From positions 4,221,001 through 4,285,000 of the forward strand of contig JANTQA010000070.1 of assembly GCA_027625915.1 (NCBI GenBank): a stretch of 64,000 nt of DNA, in the 5' to 3' direction. The position numbers and the translations under genes are program-made. The stretch is from Anaeramoeba flamelloides. Taxonomy: Eukaryota > Metamonada > Anaeramoebidae. Below, one piece after another: positions 31,959 to 44,556 of the stretch. Below the pieces are notes generated by a model. It was not told where the DNA came from and searched no databases. It saw nothing but the letters and a program-made list of their open reading frames with translations. The stretch's first letter is position 1; each line of letters opens with the position of its first letter.

Positions 31959-34900
31959 TTATAAAATTGTACAACATATTGTTTTCTTATCAATAATTAC
32001 AGTGCAGGATGTTTCGGTGTTTTCTTCTGCATTAATCATTTTCATCATTTTTTCAAATTCATTAACTTCACTTTTCGAATTTTTGGATTTTTCTTCTTCA
32101 TTTTCTCTCTTTCTATAAACCTTTCGATAAGAAAAATCACTTTCTTCATTGTTTTGATTGTTACATTCATCTTTCTGTTGATCGTGAAAAAAAATATTAC
32201 TCATTTTTCGAATTTCTTGCTTTTGTAGTTCGGTCGAAATCCTTTTTTTCTGCGTACTATTTATGCTTCTATCATTTGTTATTCCAGTGAAAGCAATCGC
32301 TGAGTCATATCTATAATTCGATGGAATGTGAATTAATATTTTATTACAAATGTTTTAATGTAACAAAATTTAAAAAAAAAAAAAAAAAGGATAAATTTTA
32401 ATACAAAAAATGACAAAAATATTATCTTGAAATGAACCTTACGTTTTTCTACTGGATTGTTGTTTCATTGATGTCGATTGGTATTCGGTCTCTTCCCAAT
32501 CATAATTTATGTTTTCACCAAATCCTCTTTGCATATACAAATCTTTTAATAATCTTCTCAAGTATTTATAATTTGGTTTATCTTGATATTTTAAACTGTT
32601 TATATGCCTGAAAAAGGAAGTGAATTCCTTTGGCAAATTTCTGCATAAATCAACGTTTGTATACATTTTTTTAGCTTCGGTAATTTCTTCTTTTTCTTTT
32701 AAGGTTGTCCAGGGCAAAGAACCTTCTAAAAATTCAATAAATACATAGAATAATGACCACAAATCATCTCTTCTACTTAATTCTTTTCTATTGTGAGAAT
32801 TCAATGATGCATACCTTGCTGTTCCTCTAAAACCAGCTTTTTCTCTTGGCTGTTTATGTAAATAATTATTTTTTTATTAGTATATAATATAAATAAAATA
32901 TTTAAATATGATGTTATTATCATTTGAATAAATAAATAAAAAAAAAATATGATCCTCAAAGAAAAAAAAAAAAAAAAAAAAAAAAAAAGACAATTACTGG
33001 GAGTATTTGACCTTCTGAATCAATATATTTTCTTGCCAATCCAAAATCAATAATACAACAATCAGCTTTTGAACCTTTTTTTATTTCATTCGTTTCATTT
33101 TGAATCCTTAAAGCAAAATTTGACTATATAAATGAGATTTTTTTTAAAATAAATGATTGTTATCATTAATATCATTTTCATAAAAGTTTGATTCAGGTAA
33201 TTAAAAAAAAAAAAAAAAAAAATGTCTTTTCGGCTTATTGTTTAATTTAATTATATTTTAAATTCCTTTCTTCAATTTTTTAAAAAAGATAATGGATTTT
33301 TTAATTTTTTTTTCATTTATTACCTAGCCGAACTTCTTAATATTGGGAAGAAGGGTAACAAAGGAAAAAGATCAAGTAGTTACTTCCTAATAAACAGAAA
33401 TACTGAAACACAAAAATATTGGTTATTTTAAAATAAAAACTAAAAAGCAAATACAAAAAGATATAAATATAAAAAAAATGAGATCAAAAAGAAAAAAGAA
33501 ATGACATCAATTAAACAATGAACTCCAAATGATCATTCATTATCAACAGTCAAATAAAATGAAAGTAATCAAAAGTATTGTGGCTATGATTTTGCGTATT
33601 TTTTTAATGATGTCATTGTATTTTTATTATTTTTTACCAATTATTTATCATAAAATTCTCAAAACCTTAAAAAAAAATTTTCTTTTTTTTTTTGGTTTAT
33701 TTTTTTTTTTTTTAAATTTTTCACAATATTATATTCGAAGAAAAGAATTTTTATTACATAATATCACTATTTTTGGTAAATAAAACTTATTGAAAATATC
33801 AGTTTTGATAATAATTATATTGACAAGAAATTTAATTATATTGATTTTTTTTTAACCACATAATTTTTTTTTTATAACTTTTATTCAAAAAATAAATAAG
33901 AATTTTCAGAAAGTTATTATTTTTATGAATATTTATTGTTGTTGTTGAATAAGGAGTATAAATTACATTATGAATATTCTTTTACTTAAATAACTTTATA
34001 GTGTATTTAAGTGTAAAATTGCAGATTTCATAATTATTAATTAATGAAAATAATTTGAAACTATTATATTTTAAAATTATTTCATTAAAATTTCATTCTT
34101 TTAATTTAATCTGAAAAAATAATCGATCATTTCCATCATAAGTACATACCAATGGAAAGTGATCAATATTTGCTGTATTATCTCATCCTGTTCACATTTT
34201 AAACATAAAGGACAATATTTATTTGAACTTTTATTTATTACATAATAATATCTATTTCAGTAATTAGTAAATTACCTGAATTTTACACTTGTTGAACTTG
34301 ATGAGTAATTTAAATATCTTGAGTTGTAAATGAAGAATTTTGATTTTTTTTTGCCATTGTTAGATGTTATTATGTAGTGTAATAGATTACCTAAGTTTAA
34401 AATAAATAAATAAATTAGAAATTTCTTTTTTATTTCTTAAATTAAAAAAAACCTAACCTACCCTAACCTACCCTAACCTACCCTACCCCTAACCCTTTTT
34501 CCAAAATTCAAAAGAATAGAGAACATCATTTATAATTTTACTCAATTCTTTTAAATTCTGGAAAATTCAACTGTAGTTTTCTTTTAGATTTTGAAATTCA
34601 AAAAAATAGAGTAAAATCAAAGATTTAACTCACTTTTTTTAAATTCTTTAAAACCTAACGAAAGTGTCCGTCAAGTGCCGTAGAGTGCGTAGGATTTCTT
34701 GAGGTTTTCTGTTTTATTTGTATAGTGTTCTAGTTTTTTTTTGAGTTTTCTATTTATTTGTGAAGTGTTCTAGGTTTTCTTGAGGTTTTTTGTTTTATTT
34801 GTAAAGTGTTCTAGGTTTTTTTTACTTTTTGAAATAAACAGAAAATTTTAATAAATTTTCGGTTTATTTCGAAAACTTAAAAAAACCTAACGAAAAACAT

Positions 34901-37900
34901 ATCGATTTTCCAAATAAATAGAAAACTTAAAAAAAGCTAACAGTGATTTTTTTTTCTTTTTAGAAAAAAAGGAAATTTTATTTAATTTTCTGTTTATTTC
35001 TTAAGAAATAAAAAAAATCTAACAACGCTTCTAACCCTTCAAATAAGAGAGAAAAATCTTTGATTTTACTCAATTCTTTTAAATTTTGGAAAACCTAACG
35101 ACATTTCCAGCTCTTGGGATCAATAATTCATAATTATTGTGTATTTATAAATTTCTTTTTTTAGTTCATTTAAATTTTTTGAATTCCAATTTAATTTTAT
35201 GATTTGTTTCTTTGATTAAATTTTTTAAATTTCAAGATAGATTAGAGATATATTTTTTAATGTATTTTTAAATTAAAATTTACTTTTATTAATGAAATTA
35301 ACAAATTTTTGAATTTGAAATTTTTTTTTATAAAAAAGAACTGGAGTATTTCCCATGAATTAATTCATGAATTAATCCAAGAATTTAATGAATTAAAAGC
35401 TTTTTATTTCAGAACTAAAAATTTGTATACATGTATTAATTGGCTTAATATAAGAGCTTTATTAAGGTACACATTATTAAGAGAATTGTTATTAAACATT
35501 GTTTTGAGTTGTTGTCTGTTTATATAGATTTTTTTAAATATAAACTATATTAAAAATTTTATGGAAAAAAAAATTACAGATTTAGTTTTGTTTAAATCTT
35601 TTGATATAAGTATTTTGTTTTCATTAGATTTTAATCCAAATTGAATAATAATTTCATTCATAAAAATTAGTTTTTCCTTTAAATAATTATAATTTTCTCT
35701 TATGATTAAGGTTAAAACATCTACAAACCTTTGAAAATGGTTGATTTACTGATATTATTTTTTCAGAAAAAAAAAAAAAAAGTAGAGTAAATAAAATAGG
35801 AGATAAAGGATCCCGTTGTAATATACCAAGTCCTTACCATTGATAATATTTTAATAAAAAAAATTTTGATAATTTTTATAAAAAATTTTTTTTATTTCTT
35901 TTCTTATTGTTTTAAAACTAATCAAATCAAAAAATTTAACTATATCAATTAATATAATTTATGTTTAATCATTTTCATTTTCATGTTGATTTTCTATTAT
36001 TATAAGTTTTTAAGAAATTTAAAATAGCAATCCAAGTATCATATTTTTTTTTCAAAAGTCAAAATGAAATTTATGAATAAATTCCCAACAAGGTTCAATT
36101 AATTGATATAACATTTTTAAAAATACTCTTGGTAAACTCAGGTTAAGAAAAATTGACCTATGATTTAAAACTTTCGCTTAATTTTCTTTTTAATAAATAA
36201 AATAAAAATGACCTTTTTTTGATATATCCAATACTATCTTCATTACGTTAATTAACCAATTATTAATATATATTCTGAAGGGTGATTAGAATATTTTTTA
36301 TAATTTATATTTTCAATTGAGCTAAAATTTGTAGTATTTTCATCATCATTAATATATTTTAAATTTTCAATTTTTTGTAATCATTGTTTTCAAATGGGTA
36401 TAGTCAATTTTATTTTCGTCATCAACAATATATTTTTAATTCTCAATTTTTTTAAATCCCTTTAAGAGGTTATTCATATTTTATTGTCAATTAATACTAC
36501 TTGTATGAATAATAGCATGTTTATTTTAAGGAATGTTGATTTCAATCGATCTGGTCCAAATTTAAATTTTACGTTTTTTTTTACAAAAATTTGTTATGGA
36601 TTAAATTTATTTTGACATTCCAAATTCCAAAATTTACCTTGTAAATGCCTAAAAAATAAAATTCCTCTTTCCTTCGCCTACTATCCAAAATATTTTTACA
36701 GTCTAAGAGTTTACTTCAAGTTTACCAATATACTTGAAAATAATTTGGATAGATCCAGGATATATATAAAAAAATCGATTTTAATTAAACTTTATTTTGT
36801 TCGTGAATTCATTAAATGTTTTTAATTTTTTCATTTGAAATCCTCAAAAAATCCTAAAATTTACAATATTTTGACTTTGCTTTAATGGACATTCTTTTAA
36901 AACATTTTTATTTGTTAAAGTATTGTATTTCAATTCCTACAGATTACAAAATATGAATACTCCTTAACAGATTTATTTTTTAAATTTTTAAAAAGTCTTT
37001 ATAATACAGGCCTACTTCCAAATGAGTATATAAAATGTATTTAATTGTTTCAAATATTTCTATCTTTACAATGATCTAAAAAAAAACGTGTTTGGTGACT
37101 ATAATCCGTGTTTCAAAATATTATCCTTGCTTTTTTTTATTCTTGTACCAAGGCAACATCTAATTTTGTATTCAATAGTGTACCAAAGATCAAATCAATT
37201 TTGTAGGTTATCCAATTGATATTTTGAGTAAAATTTAAATTATTCATGAAATTTATTCACAATTTTCGCTAGTTTTCTCAGTTTTTTTTGAAATATGTCC
37301 TTAATAAAATTCAGCACTATTTTTTTCTGATTAATATTTTTCGAAATTAAGTTCATAACTTAATTCCATTAACCACTGTGATAATTTTTTTTAGAATAAA
37401 AACACTCTCAACTTTTGAATATCGAAAATATTTTTTGAAATTACTGTGCGCTTTTTTATTTTTTTTTTTGAAAAATTGGGGTTGAGAAAAGCTTGAAATC
37501 AAAGAATAAGTTAATATATTAAATTAGAATGGTTTTCCAGAGAGTTTATCTTTTTAGTTGAACTTTTTTTTTAATTTTACCATTTAAAACTAAAAAAAAC
37601 ATTTGAAGACCAAATTAGTGCCTTTTGTGAAAAGAAAATTCACATAATTTAGAATTTGTTTTTGTAAATGAGTTAAAACAAGAGAGTGTATCTAAAAATA
37701 TACATAATTTCAAGTTCGAATTCAATGATTTTGGCAAAACATGTTTTCAAGAAAAAGTTAAATTCAAACTTTATTTATTTTAATTTTATCATTTAGTTTT
37801 TTTAATTGTATTAATGGAAAGTATTTGATCAGTTTTTCATTTTTAGTGTTTTTTGGGTCGTAGGGACATATTTTTTTATTTATTTGAAAAAATTTTGTCA

Positions 37901-39184
37901 AAAATTTACTCTTTTTTTAGAAGTAAATTTTGCAATTTGAACCTTCATTTTTAGAATTTCTTTTTAAAATAATAGAACTTTAAGAACCTATACCATATTT
38001 AATTAGGATTTATTGTTGGTTTCTTTGATCGGTTAATGTATAGTTCTTCTAGAAAAAAAGAAACAAGATTTTTAATTGGAAACTATAGATGATCAATTCA
38101 ACATCAGGTTATTTTAACAACACATTTTTAAAGGGAACATTTTGAGAAATTTTTAAATTCAATAAGAAGAATAATTTAACACCCTTTGTTAGCATTTAAC
38201 TAACCTTTAATTTTTGAGATTTAATTCATGATTTTTTCAAATTTTTCGATTATTAAAATTTTTTTGTTTTGTATGTTTTTCATTTTAGAGAAAAGAAAAA
38301 GAATTTTTACTCCTTTAATATCCCTATGAAGAAACCCAGCTTCGTGTATGTCTTCTATTGCTGAAACCATCTTTTTTGAAAAACAAAATAATAAGAAGAA
38401 AGCTTTTAAATCACACCACCAAAAAAAAAAAAAAAAAAAAAAACATATTCAGTCATTTTTAAAAAGCGAAAACTCAAAGTTTAAATAATCACACCCACCT
38501 AGTTTCTGTTTAAGCGTTAAACATATTTGAGTGTAACATGTGAACACTTTAAGTTTTGATCTTTTTTTAAATAACTGTGCAATGGACAAAATAAAAAAGA
38601 AATTATGATCTTACTTGTATTCCAAGCTTAAGTGTTGTTGCTAAAGAAAATCTTTTTTGTGGTTGTTTTTTTCGTAGTGCCGAAAGATCGGGGCCTAACA
38701 ATTCCATTACAAAATAATTATAAACTTGGTTTCTTCCACAACAAATAAATTTTGCTGAAAATCTGGATTCTATTTTTGTCCATTCGGAAAAAGAAGAAAG
38801 AGAAAAAAACAAATTCAGAATATGGGTTGGTGGTTGTTAGGTTAATTCAAATTAGTTGAGTTTTTTGAAAAAAACGAATGAAAACAGAATTTGTGATGTT
38901 AACGAAATACTTTGGATTTTTCGAAGAACAGCTATTTCAAGTTTCATGGATCTTTTCTTTTTATCAATTTTTTCCATTTTAGCAGCCACTTTTTTTTGTG
39001 TCTCAAGATCGTAAACAGCGTAAATTTCTCCTGAAAAGAATTCCAAAAAAAGTTGTGAAATTGTTTGAAATTCGAGGTTAGCTTTGAAAAAGAGAGAATG
39101 AAAAAAAAAAATTATTTATTTACCAAAACCACCTTGCCCAATTTTTTTCAGCAACTTCCACCTTCCCTTGAGTGGAGTTGTCAT
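31959..39184 (-). CDS. CK1/TTBK-family protein kinase with CaaX-like tail
   Basis: Seven exons join in frame to 426 residues: 39184-39124, 39030-38911, 38769-38615, 38370-38311, 33123-32998, 32849-32443 and 32310-31959. Kinase features in order: glycine loop GQGGFGEIYAV, ATP-anchoring Lys38 in VAAK, HRDIKG (127-132) with catalytic Asp129, DFG at 158-160, then GTARYASLNSH and SRRDDLWSLFYVFIEFLEGS. The last two are hallmarks of casein kinase 1 and tau-tubulin kinases, where ASLN replaces APE. CRFIG-like KFICCGRN and LSALRKKQP also fit TTBK. The Pro usual after HRDIK is Gly. After residue 310 an acidic/basic low-complexity tail ends ICCTIL, so the last four residues form a CaaX box with Leu, which favours geranylgeranylation; the preceding Cys could be acylated. 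A membrane-anchored Ser/Thr kinase is inferred. Intron 4 is 5187 bp and contains a LINE fragment. Confidence 0.88.
33335..33610 (+). repeat. Dispersed repeat R13 in TTBK giant intron
   Basis: AACAAAGGAAAAAGATCAAG, TACTGAAACACAAAAATATT and the end GTATTGTGGCTATGATTTTG follow the order of 20660-20960. The start is preceded by CTTAATATTGGGAAGAAGG. The plus-strand frame of about 84 codons at 33529-33783 is part of this repeat and its A/T-rich edge. Confidence 0.5.
34430..35110. repeat. Foldback R3 relative with telomere-like array
   Basis: It has the R3 hallmarks: GTGCCGTAGAGTGCGTAGGA near 34675, TTTCGGTTTATTTCGAAAAC near 34860 and repeated CCTAACG. It is longer and less symmetrical than 12976-13538. 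Its left end carries the telomere-like array at 34451-34497. It lies in the TTBK giant intron. Confidence 0.55.
34451..34497. repeat. Interstitial telomere-like CCTAACCTACC array
   Basis: About four tandem units of ACCTACCCTA type, then ACCCCTAACCC, are seen. They resemble degenerate TTAGGG-type telomere repeats in reverse complement. The array abuts foldback sequence that itself has CCTAAC steps, so it may come from expansion of that element, not from telomere healing. Confidence 0.6.
35310..36560 (-). pseudogene. Decayed LINE (non-LTR) reverse transcriptase
   Basis: On the minus strand several reverse-transcriptase motifs appear in correct order but in an eroded frame. NHRSIFLNL (about 36175-36140) parallels the N-Y-R-P-I-S-L-L step. 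LDIVKFFDLI (about 35960-35905) parallels the first catalytic Asp motif. LGILQRDPLSPILFTL (about 35828-35781) is the G-x-x-Q-G-D-P-L-S-P step. FGLKSNENK (35645-35618) is the segment after the YADD region. YADD itself is not readable. Stops interrupt the frame several times, so the copy is dead. No poly-A tail or target duplication was identified. Motif wording suits a LINE, but the clade (R2-like or other) is open. It lies antisense to nothing else, within the TTBK giant intron. Confidence 0.65.
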
Positions 39185-40162
39185 TAAACAGTAAAAAGTT
39201 TTCCAATTGTTGGGATGACAAAATTTAGGGAAATAAAACTAGTAAAAATGAATTTATTTTTTTCCAAATTAATAAGCCTACCAACAGTATTTAAATTTTT
39301 GACGTTTCAGAAATTAATTAATTATTGGTTTCAAGGTGCGTCCACAATCAGAAAAAGTTTTTCATTGTTTAATAATTCAGAATGGATCCAAAAAAGAAAA
39401 AAGTTCTACTTTACTGTTAAATCATTAAAACCCGAAAATCTAAACAACCAAGAAAGTCACAAATTCTGATCAATTCAAAATATTCCAAAAATTGTAAAAT
39501 AAATTCCCATTTTACAGATAAAATTAAGAATTTTCGACAAACCATCACTTTTTTTTATTGGGGTTTTGTTTAGAACTTATAATTAACCATTCTAAAAAAA
39601 CATTTGCAATGGAAAAAAATTTTCATAATATATTTTATTTGTAAAACAGTTGTGGTTCTTCTTCTTGTTTGAAATATTTTTCTAATTAAATATTGGATTC
39701 ATTTGAAATTAAAAACCAAGTTTGGCAATTATAAGGATTCTTAGAATTCAATTAAATTTAAAATATCAACTGAAACCATAATTTAAAAATATTCAATTTT
39801 CTCAATTTGAGATTTAATTGTAAAACATTCCTAAAAGTGAATTTTTGACGATTTTTGTGTTATTCTACTTTTTCCATTGATGGAAAATTGGCCTCAAGAT
39901 TTTAACAATATGTATTCATCAGGTTTGTGGAATCTCAGTTTCAAATTTCTTCATTGATCAGTTCAAAATATGTAAAAACAAAATAATTGCAAAATTTTCC
40001 TTTTTATTACCATCTTCCAATTAATTTCGATTCTATGATTGATCCAAAACAATGAGATTGTTATTTAAATCTGTAAACACCTTGGTTTATTTAGAAATAA
40101 AAAAAAATACAAAATCTTGACAATTTATTTCGTAACTGAATCAAAATTAGAATGTTTATTTA

Positions 40163-40604
40163 CTGTTGAGAGAAAAATAGTTGGATAGAAATTTTAATTG
40201 GGAACATTACTGAAAATGATTTTTAATTTCAATCGTTTGTGAAATAACTAAAGAAAATAACAATAATCTACTTATTAGAATAAGGATTAATGTAATTGTA
40301 CTTTTTTCGAAACCTTCTCTCTTATAATCTAAAGCAAGTTTAAAAATTACCATTTTCAGAATTAATAGTAAACTTTACTAAAACTTGGTTTTTTGTTAAA
40401 ATAACATGATCTACTTTAGTTGTCAACTATTCAAATGAGTATTCTACACACACCACATATTAATTAACTTTTAATACCTTTAAACCTGGATTTATATAAA
40501 ATTCACCTAGATATCAATAGGATTTGATTTTCAATTTTACTAATGTTCCCAATTAAAAATGGTTTGCAACCATTTTTCTGTGTCAAACATTTTTCTCTCA
40601 ACAG
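40163..40604 (+). mobile_element. MITE with TTA target duplication, copy C
   Basis: The 442-bp element starts CTGTTGAGAGAAAAATAGTT and ends CATTTTTCTCTCAACAG. TTA lies on both sides (40160-40162, 40605-40607). It is very close in sequence to 29238-29697 apart from a short deletion in the left terminal region, so these two copies share recent ancestry. Confidence 0.88.
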
Positions 40605-41331
40605 TTATTTTAATTATTATTTTAGATAAATTGAAAATTTACTGAATTTACGAAACTAGATTTAAAAATTTCCACACAGTTAAAAACGGTTTAAAGAATC
40701 ACAATATAACAATTTCATTTAAATTGTAAATAATTTTGATTTTGGTAAAATCTTGAAAATCATTTTTTCATCTTTAAGTTTTTTTGTTAGCATTTCATTT
40801 TTTGATTTACATAACCTTGTTCTGTCCAACCAATAATTTTTTCAAAGAGTTGGTATTAGGTTAAAGTAGATTTGTTTGAAAAAGAAGAAATAAAATAAAA
40901 TTAGTTGATCGTATCTAACCATTTGATCAATCAATATTTCTTATCGAATTTACACAAATTTACCAATGTATTTTTTTGTTGCTTTTTTCAAAATTTTTAA
41001 CATACTGATAATTTATTAGTATTGGTAATTATTTATTTTTTATTTTTGAGTCTTGTAATTTATAAACAAGTTTATAACATTTCGATTGGCAAATTGCTCT
41101 AATTAGGCATTTCTTCTTGATTTGATTAAATAAGATTTTTTTTTCACAAATTAAATTTTGGTATGTTAACAATTTTTAATTTTATTTATTATAATAATTA
41201 TTTTCTTTTCACAATGAGGATTTTCCCAAGAATATACTGATTTTGAATTGGGTTTCTCTCTTAAAAAAAAAAAATCAATTAATTTATTTTTTAACACAAA
41301 TTGTTGTGTTTATAGCAAAAAAAAATATATA

Positions 41332-41528
41332 ATAGATCCTTTTTTAAGGAACAAACTTATAACGAAATTTAAGGCACACAAAATATCTCAAATTAAAGCA
41401 CAAAATTCAAATTCTAAAATAATAATTTGTATCTAAAATAAATTCCAAAAATTGTGTATTAGATTTAAGTTTTTTCTGTGACTAAAATTTCCTTAAAATT
41501 TAGTGTCTTTCAAATAGGACTGATTGTC
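41332..41528 (+). repeat. Degenerate mariner-like MITE R2, copy 5
   Basis: TTTAAGGAACAAACTTATAA, then CGAAATTTAAGGCACACAAA and ATCTCAAATTAAAGCACAAA match the left arm of the family at 50232 and 54916. The right arm is eroded, ending near AGGACTGATTG. No TA duplication is clear. Confidence 0.55.
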
Positions 41529-41889
41529 GATAAAAATTAACATTTAAGGGTCTATTCATTTGCTATGGTTTCGCTTAGTACCTAAGTAGTGACTTGAAAC
41601 CAAAAAAAAAAAAAACTTATATTATCCTTCTTTTGTATAACAAAATAAAAATAACCAAAATAAAAATTTAGGGAGGATATCTATTGGTAAAATTTTCAAT
41701 TCTCTAAAAAAAGTTTCAAAGTATTATCAGTTTCAAAAAAATCCAAATTGTAAAAAAAAAATTACTAACTTCTTTATTTTCATTTTCAAATTGTTAAATA
41801 GCTTCAATTGATACCAGATTATTTTTCTAAAAGTACATAATCAATTATATTCGATTTAATCTAATTTTTGGTTGTTTTTTAACCCTCTA

Positions 41890-42235
41890 TATTTGACAAA
41901 GTAAGGATTAAGTAATATTCTTTAGAAAAAAATAACTCTTTTGGGTAACGAAAAAAATGAAAAAAAAAATCACAAAAATCTACAATATCTCAAAAAGTGC
42001 ATAAAGGATAACAATTTAAAACTAAGCCAGTTGATTTCAAAATGATAATTCACGAACATTCAAATTAGGTTTTTAGTGTAGCTCTTTGGCACCTTTTTCT
42101 AAAAAGGTGTCTTTTTATGGTTGATTTTTGGAGATTAATAGAGCTCCCAATATTGGTAAGTTTTTGATTTGTATCAGTCCCCTTTAAAAATTATAATTTT
42201 TTTTTTTCATTTCAAAAAAATATTTTTAACCATTA
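41890..42235 (+). repeat. Dispersed repeat R5, copy a
   Basis: TTTGACAAAGTAAGGATTAA, AGTGTAGCTCTTTGGCACCT, TTTCTAAAAAGGTG and GTTGATTTTTGGAGATTAAT align in order with 49712-50060. There are no clear inverted ends. It is non-coding. Confidence 0.55.
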
Positions 42236-43479
42236 CATCTCATCCAAAAATTCAAACTAAAAAGTACCAAAAGAAATTGACTCTTTTATCATTTTAAAAT
42301 ATGGAAATTTCATTTTTTTTATTGTAAAAGAATAAGGAAAATTCTAGATAAATTTCAAATAAAAAGAAAAAATATTATGATTGGATTCAAGGTCACAAAA
42401 TTAATCCGGAAAGTTGGTTTACTAGTTTCTAAAATCATTTAAAATTGAAACAAAAAATGTATTATTTTGTACATATGCTTTTAGGTATTTTTTAAAATTG
42501 AATTTGTTCGATATTTTTTTTTAAATTAAAAAAAGTATTGGTGAAGTTGAAGATGTGTCTTTTTAGTTTGTTTTATTAAACCCTTGGTTGATTTTTTCAT
42601 TTTTTTTTTTTTTTCAAATTGGTTATTTTAATTAAAAAATATCAATAGTTAAAATAAAAAAATTGAAAGGGGGATAGTGTTTCTTTATGGAATAAAATGC
42701 TAATTGATTATGGATTATATTGTTAATACACAGTGTTATCCTAAAGTATTACCAATTTACAAATTTATACCTTCTTCTGAAAATTAATATTAACTAAATA
42801 AGAGTTTATTCTATTTAGATCTTTCATTTTACAATTGTTTTTTTCAAATAGATATATATTTCTTTTTGGTAAATTAAGGTAAAAGTTTTTTGCGAATGAG
42901 TTTGCTTAATTTAACGTAAATTCAAAATATGTTAAGACCTTTCTCAAATTAAAATTCCTTCAAATATTTTTTGTTGATATAAATGATTCTGATTTTTAAA
43001 TTTATTCATAAAAAAGATTGTTTTTTTTTGTATTTTTCTCAACTAATTTTTCATATTTTGGATTTTTTATATTTCTAAATTTACTGAAGGGCTAAAATTG
43101 ATAAATTTAGAATATTTAACCAATTCCTCTGTTTATATTTGGTTACTCAGTAATTTATATAATTATATATAAAATATGGATATTTTTTTTTTGAATGTTA
43201 ACTAATATTTCTATTTTGATAAAAATATTCAACTTGTTGGATTATTTGAAATTTCTGTATTCTGGATAGTAAAAGTTATAGGGGTTTATCATCAACATTA
43301 GAATTTTCATAAAAACCCTGATAAAAAAATTCGAAAATCTATATAACATTTTTATTACAAAATTTCCTTTTTTATGATCATATTTTTCAATATTTTTGTA
43401 AAAAATATTATTATTAAAAGCTGATAGTATGTTATAAATCTTTTAACTGTCTATATTAATTGATTTCAAAACAATATCC

Positions 43480-43800
43480 TTGTTATATATCTGAATTTGG
43501 CCTAGAAGAACGAAAAAATGAGATTGTACAAAATGTTATAAGATGATATTGAGGAGTTTGAAGAACAACAATTAATATGGAATGAACAGCCGAACAATCT
43601 CTTGTTTTGAGTTTGTAAGGAGAACCAAAAAGAAGAATTATAAATGATGATTGTTGAACAAATGAAACAAGATGAGATGCCATTTATTATTTCAACTCAT
43701 GATATATCTTATAGAAAGTTTAAACAGAAATACAAATAAGCATGGAAAAATTCAAATAAAAATATAAACAAACTAATTTGTGATTTTTTTTCTTAAATGT
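43480..43800 (+). pseudogene. Interrupted coding-like patch, family unknown
   Basis: This stretch is noticeably less A+T-rich than its surroundings. One plus frame reads as ordinary protein with several interruptions (DDIEEFEEQQLIWNEQPNN, later VEQMKQDEMPFIISTHDIS). A minus-strand frame of 66 codons is also open. I do not recognise the family, and the sequence cannot settle whether it is a decayed gene, a spliced gene with unread exons, or chance. Confidence 0.3.
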
Positions 43801-44556
43801 TTATTTATTTTTTTTCTCTTTTCCAAAATCTCTCATAAATTAACTCTTCTCTCTTCTTCTTTGAAAAAAGATAAACCAAATAATTTTTTAAAAAAAAATG
43901 GATATTACTTTTTTTTGAAAGGAAAAAGAATACCGTTTGTTTAAGGATATTTTTTTGAATAAAGAAATGGAATTTATTCCTTTTACATATATTCCCCAAA
44001 ATTCTCAAGAACTTTTTTTTCAGGATTTTATTTAACAAGTATTTTGGTTCCTTTAAACAAAATAGGTATTCAATTGGTTTGGAAATTGAGTAATTCGTTA
44101 ATATCACTGTTATCAATTAAACAAGGTCGTAATTTTTTTTTTTTTCAAAAGTACTGTTAAATAACTTTAAATATCATATTTTATGGGAATATTTCCTCAT
44201 AAAATACTCCTTATTTTACTTTGTTAGAACTGAAAATAAAAAGATCAGAAAATTATCAAACTTTGCTTAATAATACAATGAATTCTCAAAATAATTACAC
44301 ATCAACTACAATAATATATTAAACTTTTAAGAGTTATAATCTCTTTCTTTCTTGTAGTTATCAAAATTTATTTACTTAAAATTTCACACAAAAAGATTTT
44401 ATATGTAAAAAAATAATCAATTTAATAATATTCATGTTATAACACTTGTTATTCTAAAATATTTAATAGATTTTAAATATTTATAACTAGTGTTATAAGA
44501 TTTTATAAAAAAATTATTATTCAGGAAATAGGAAAATGGGTAGTTAAATTACAAAA

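Noticed and set aside
43500-43690. A mitochondrial insertion reading TGA as Trp
   Set aside because: One frame shows many TGA codons, but a TAA also occurs, no mitochondrial protein is recognised, and an antisense frame explains TGA as Ser codons.
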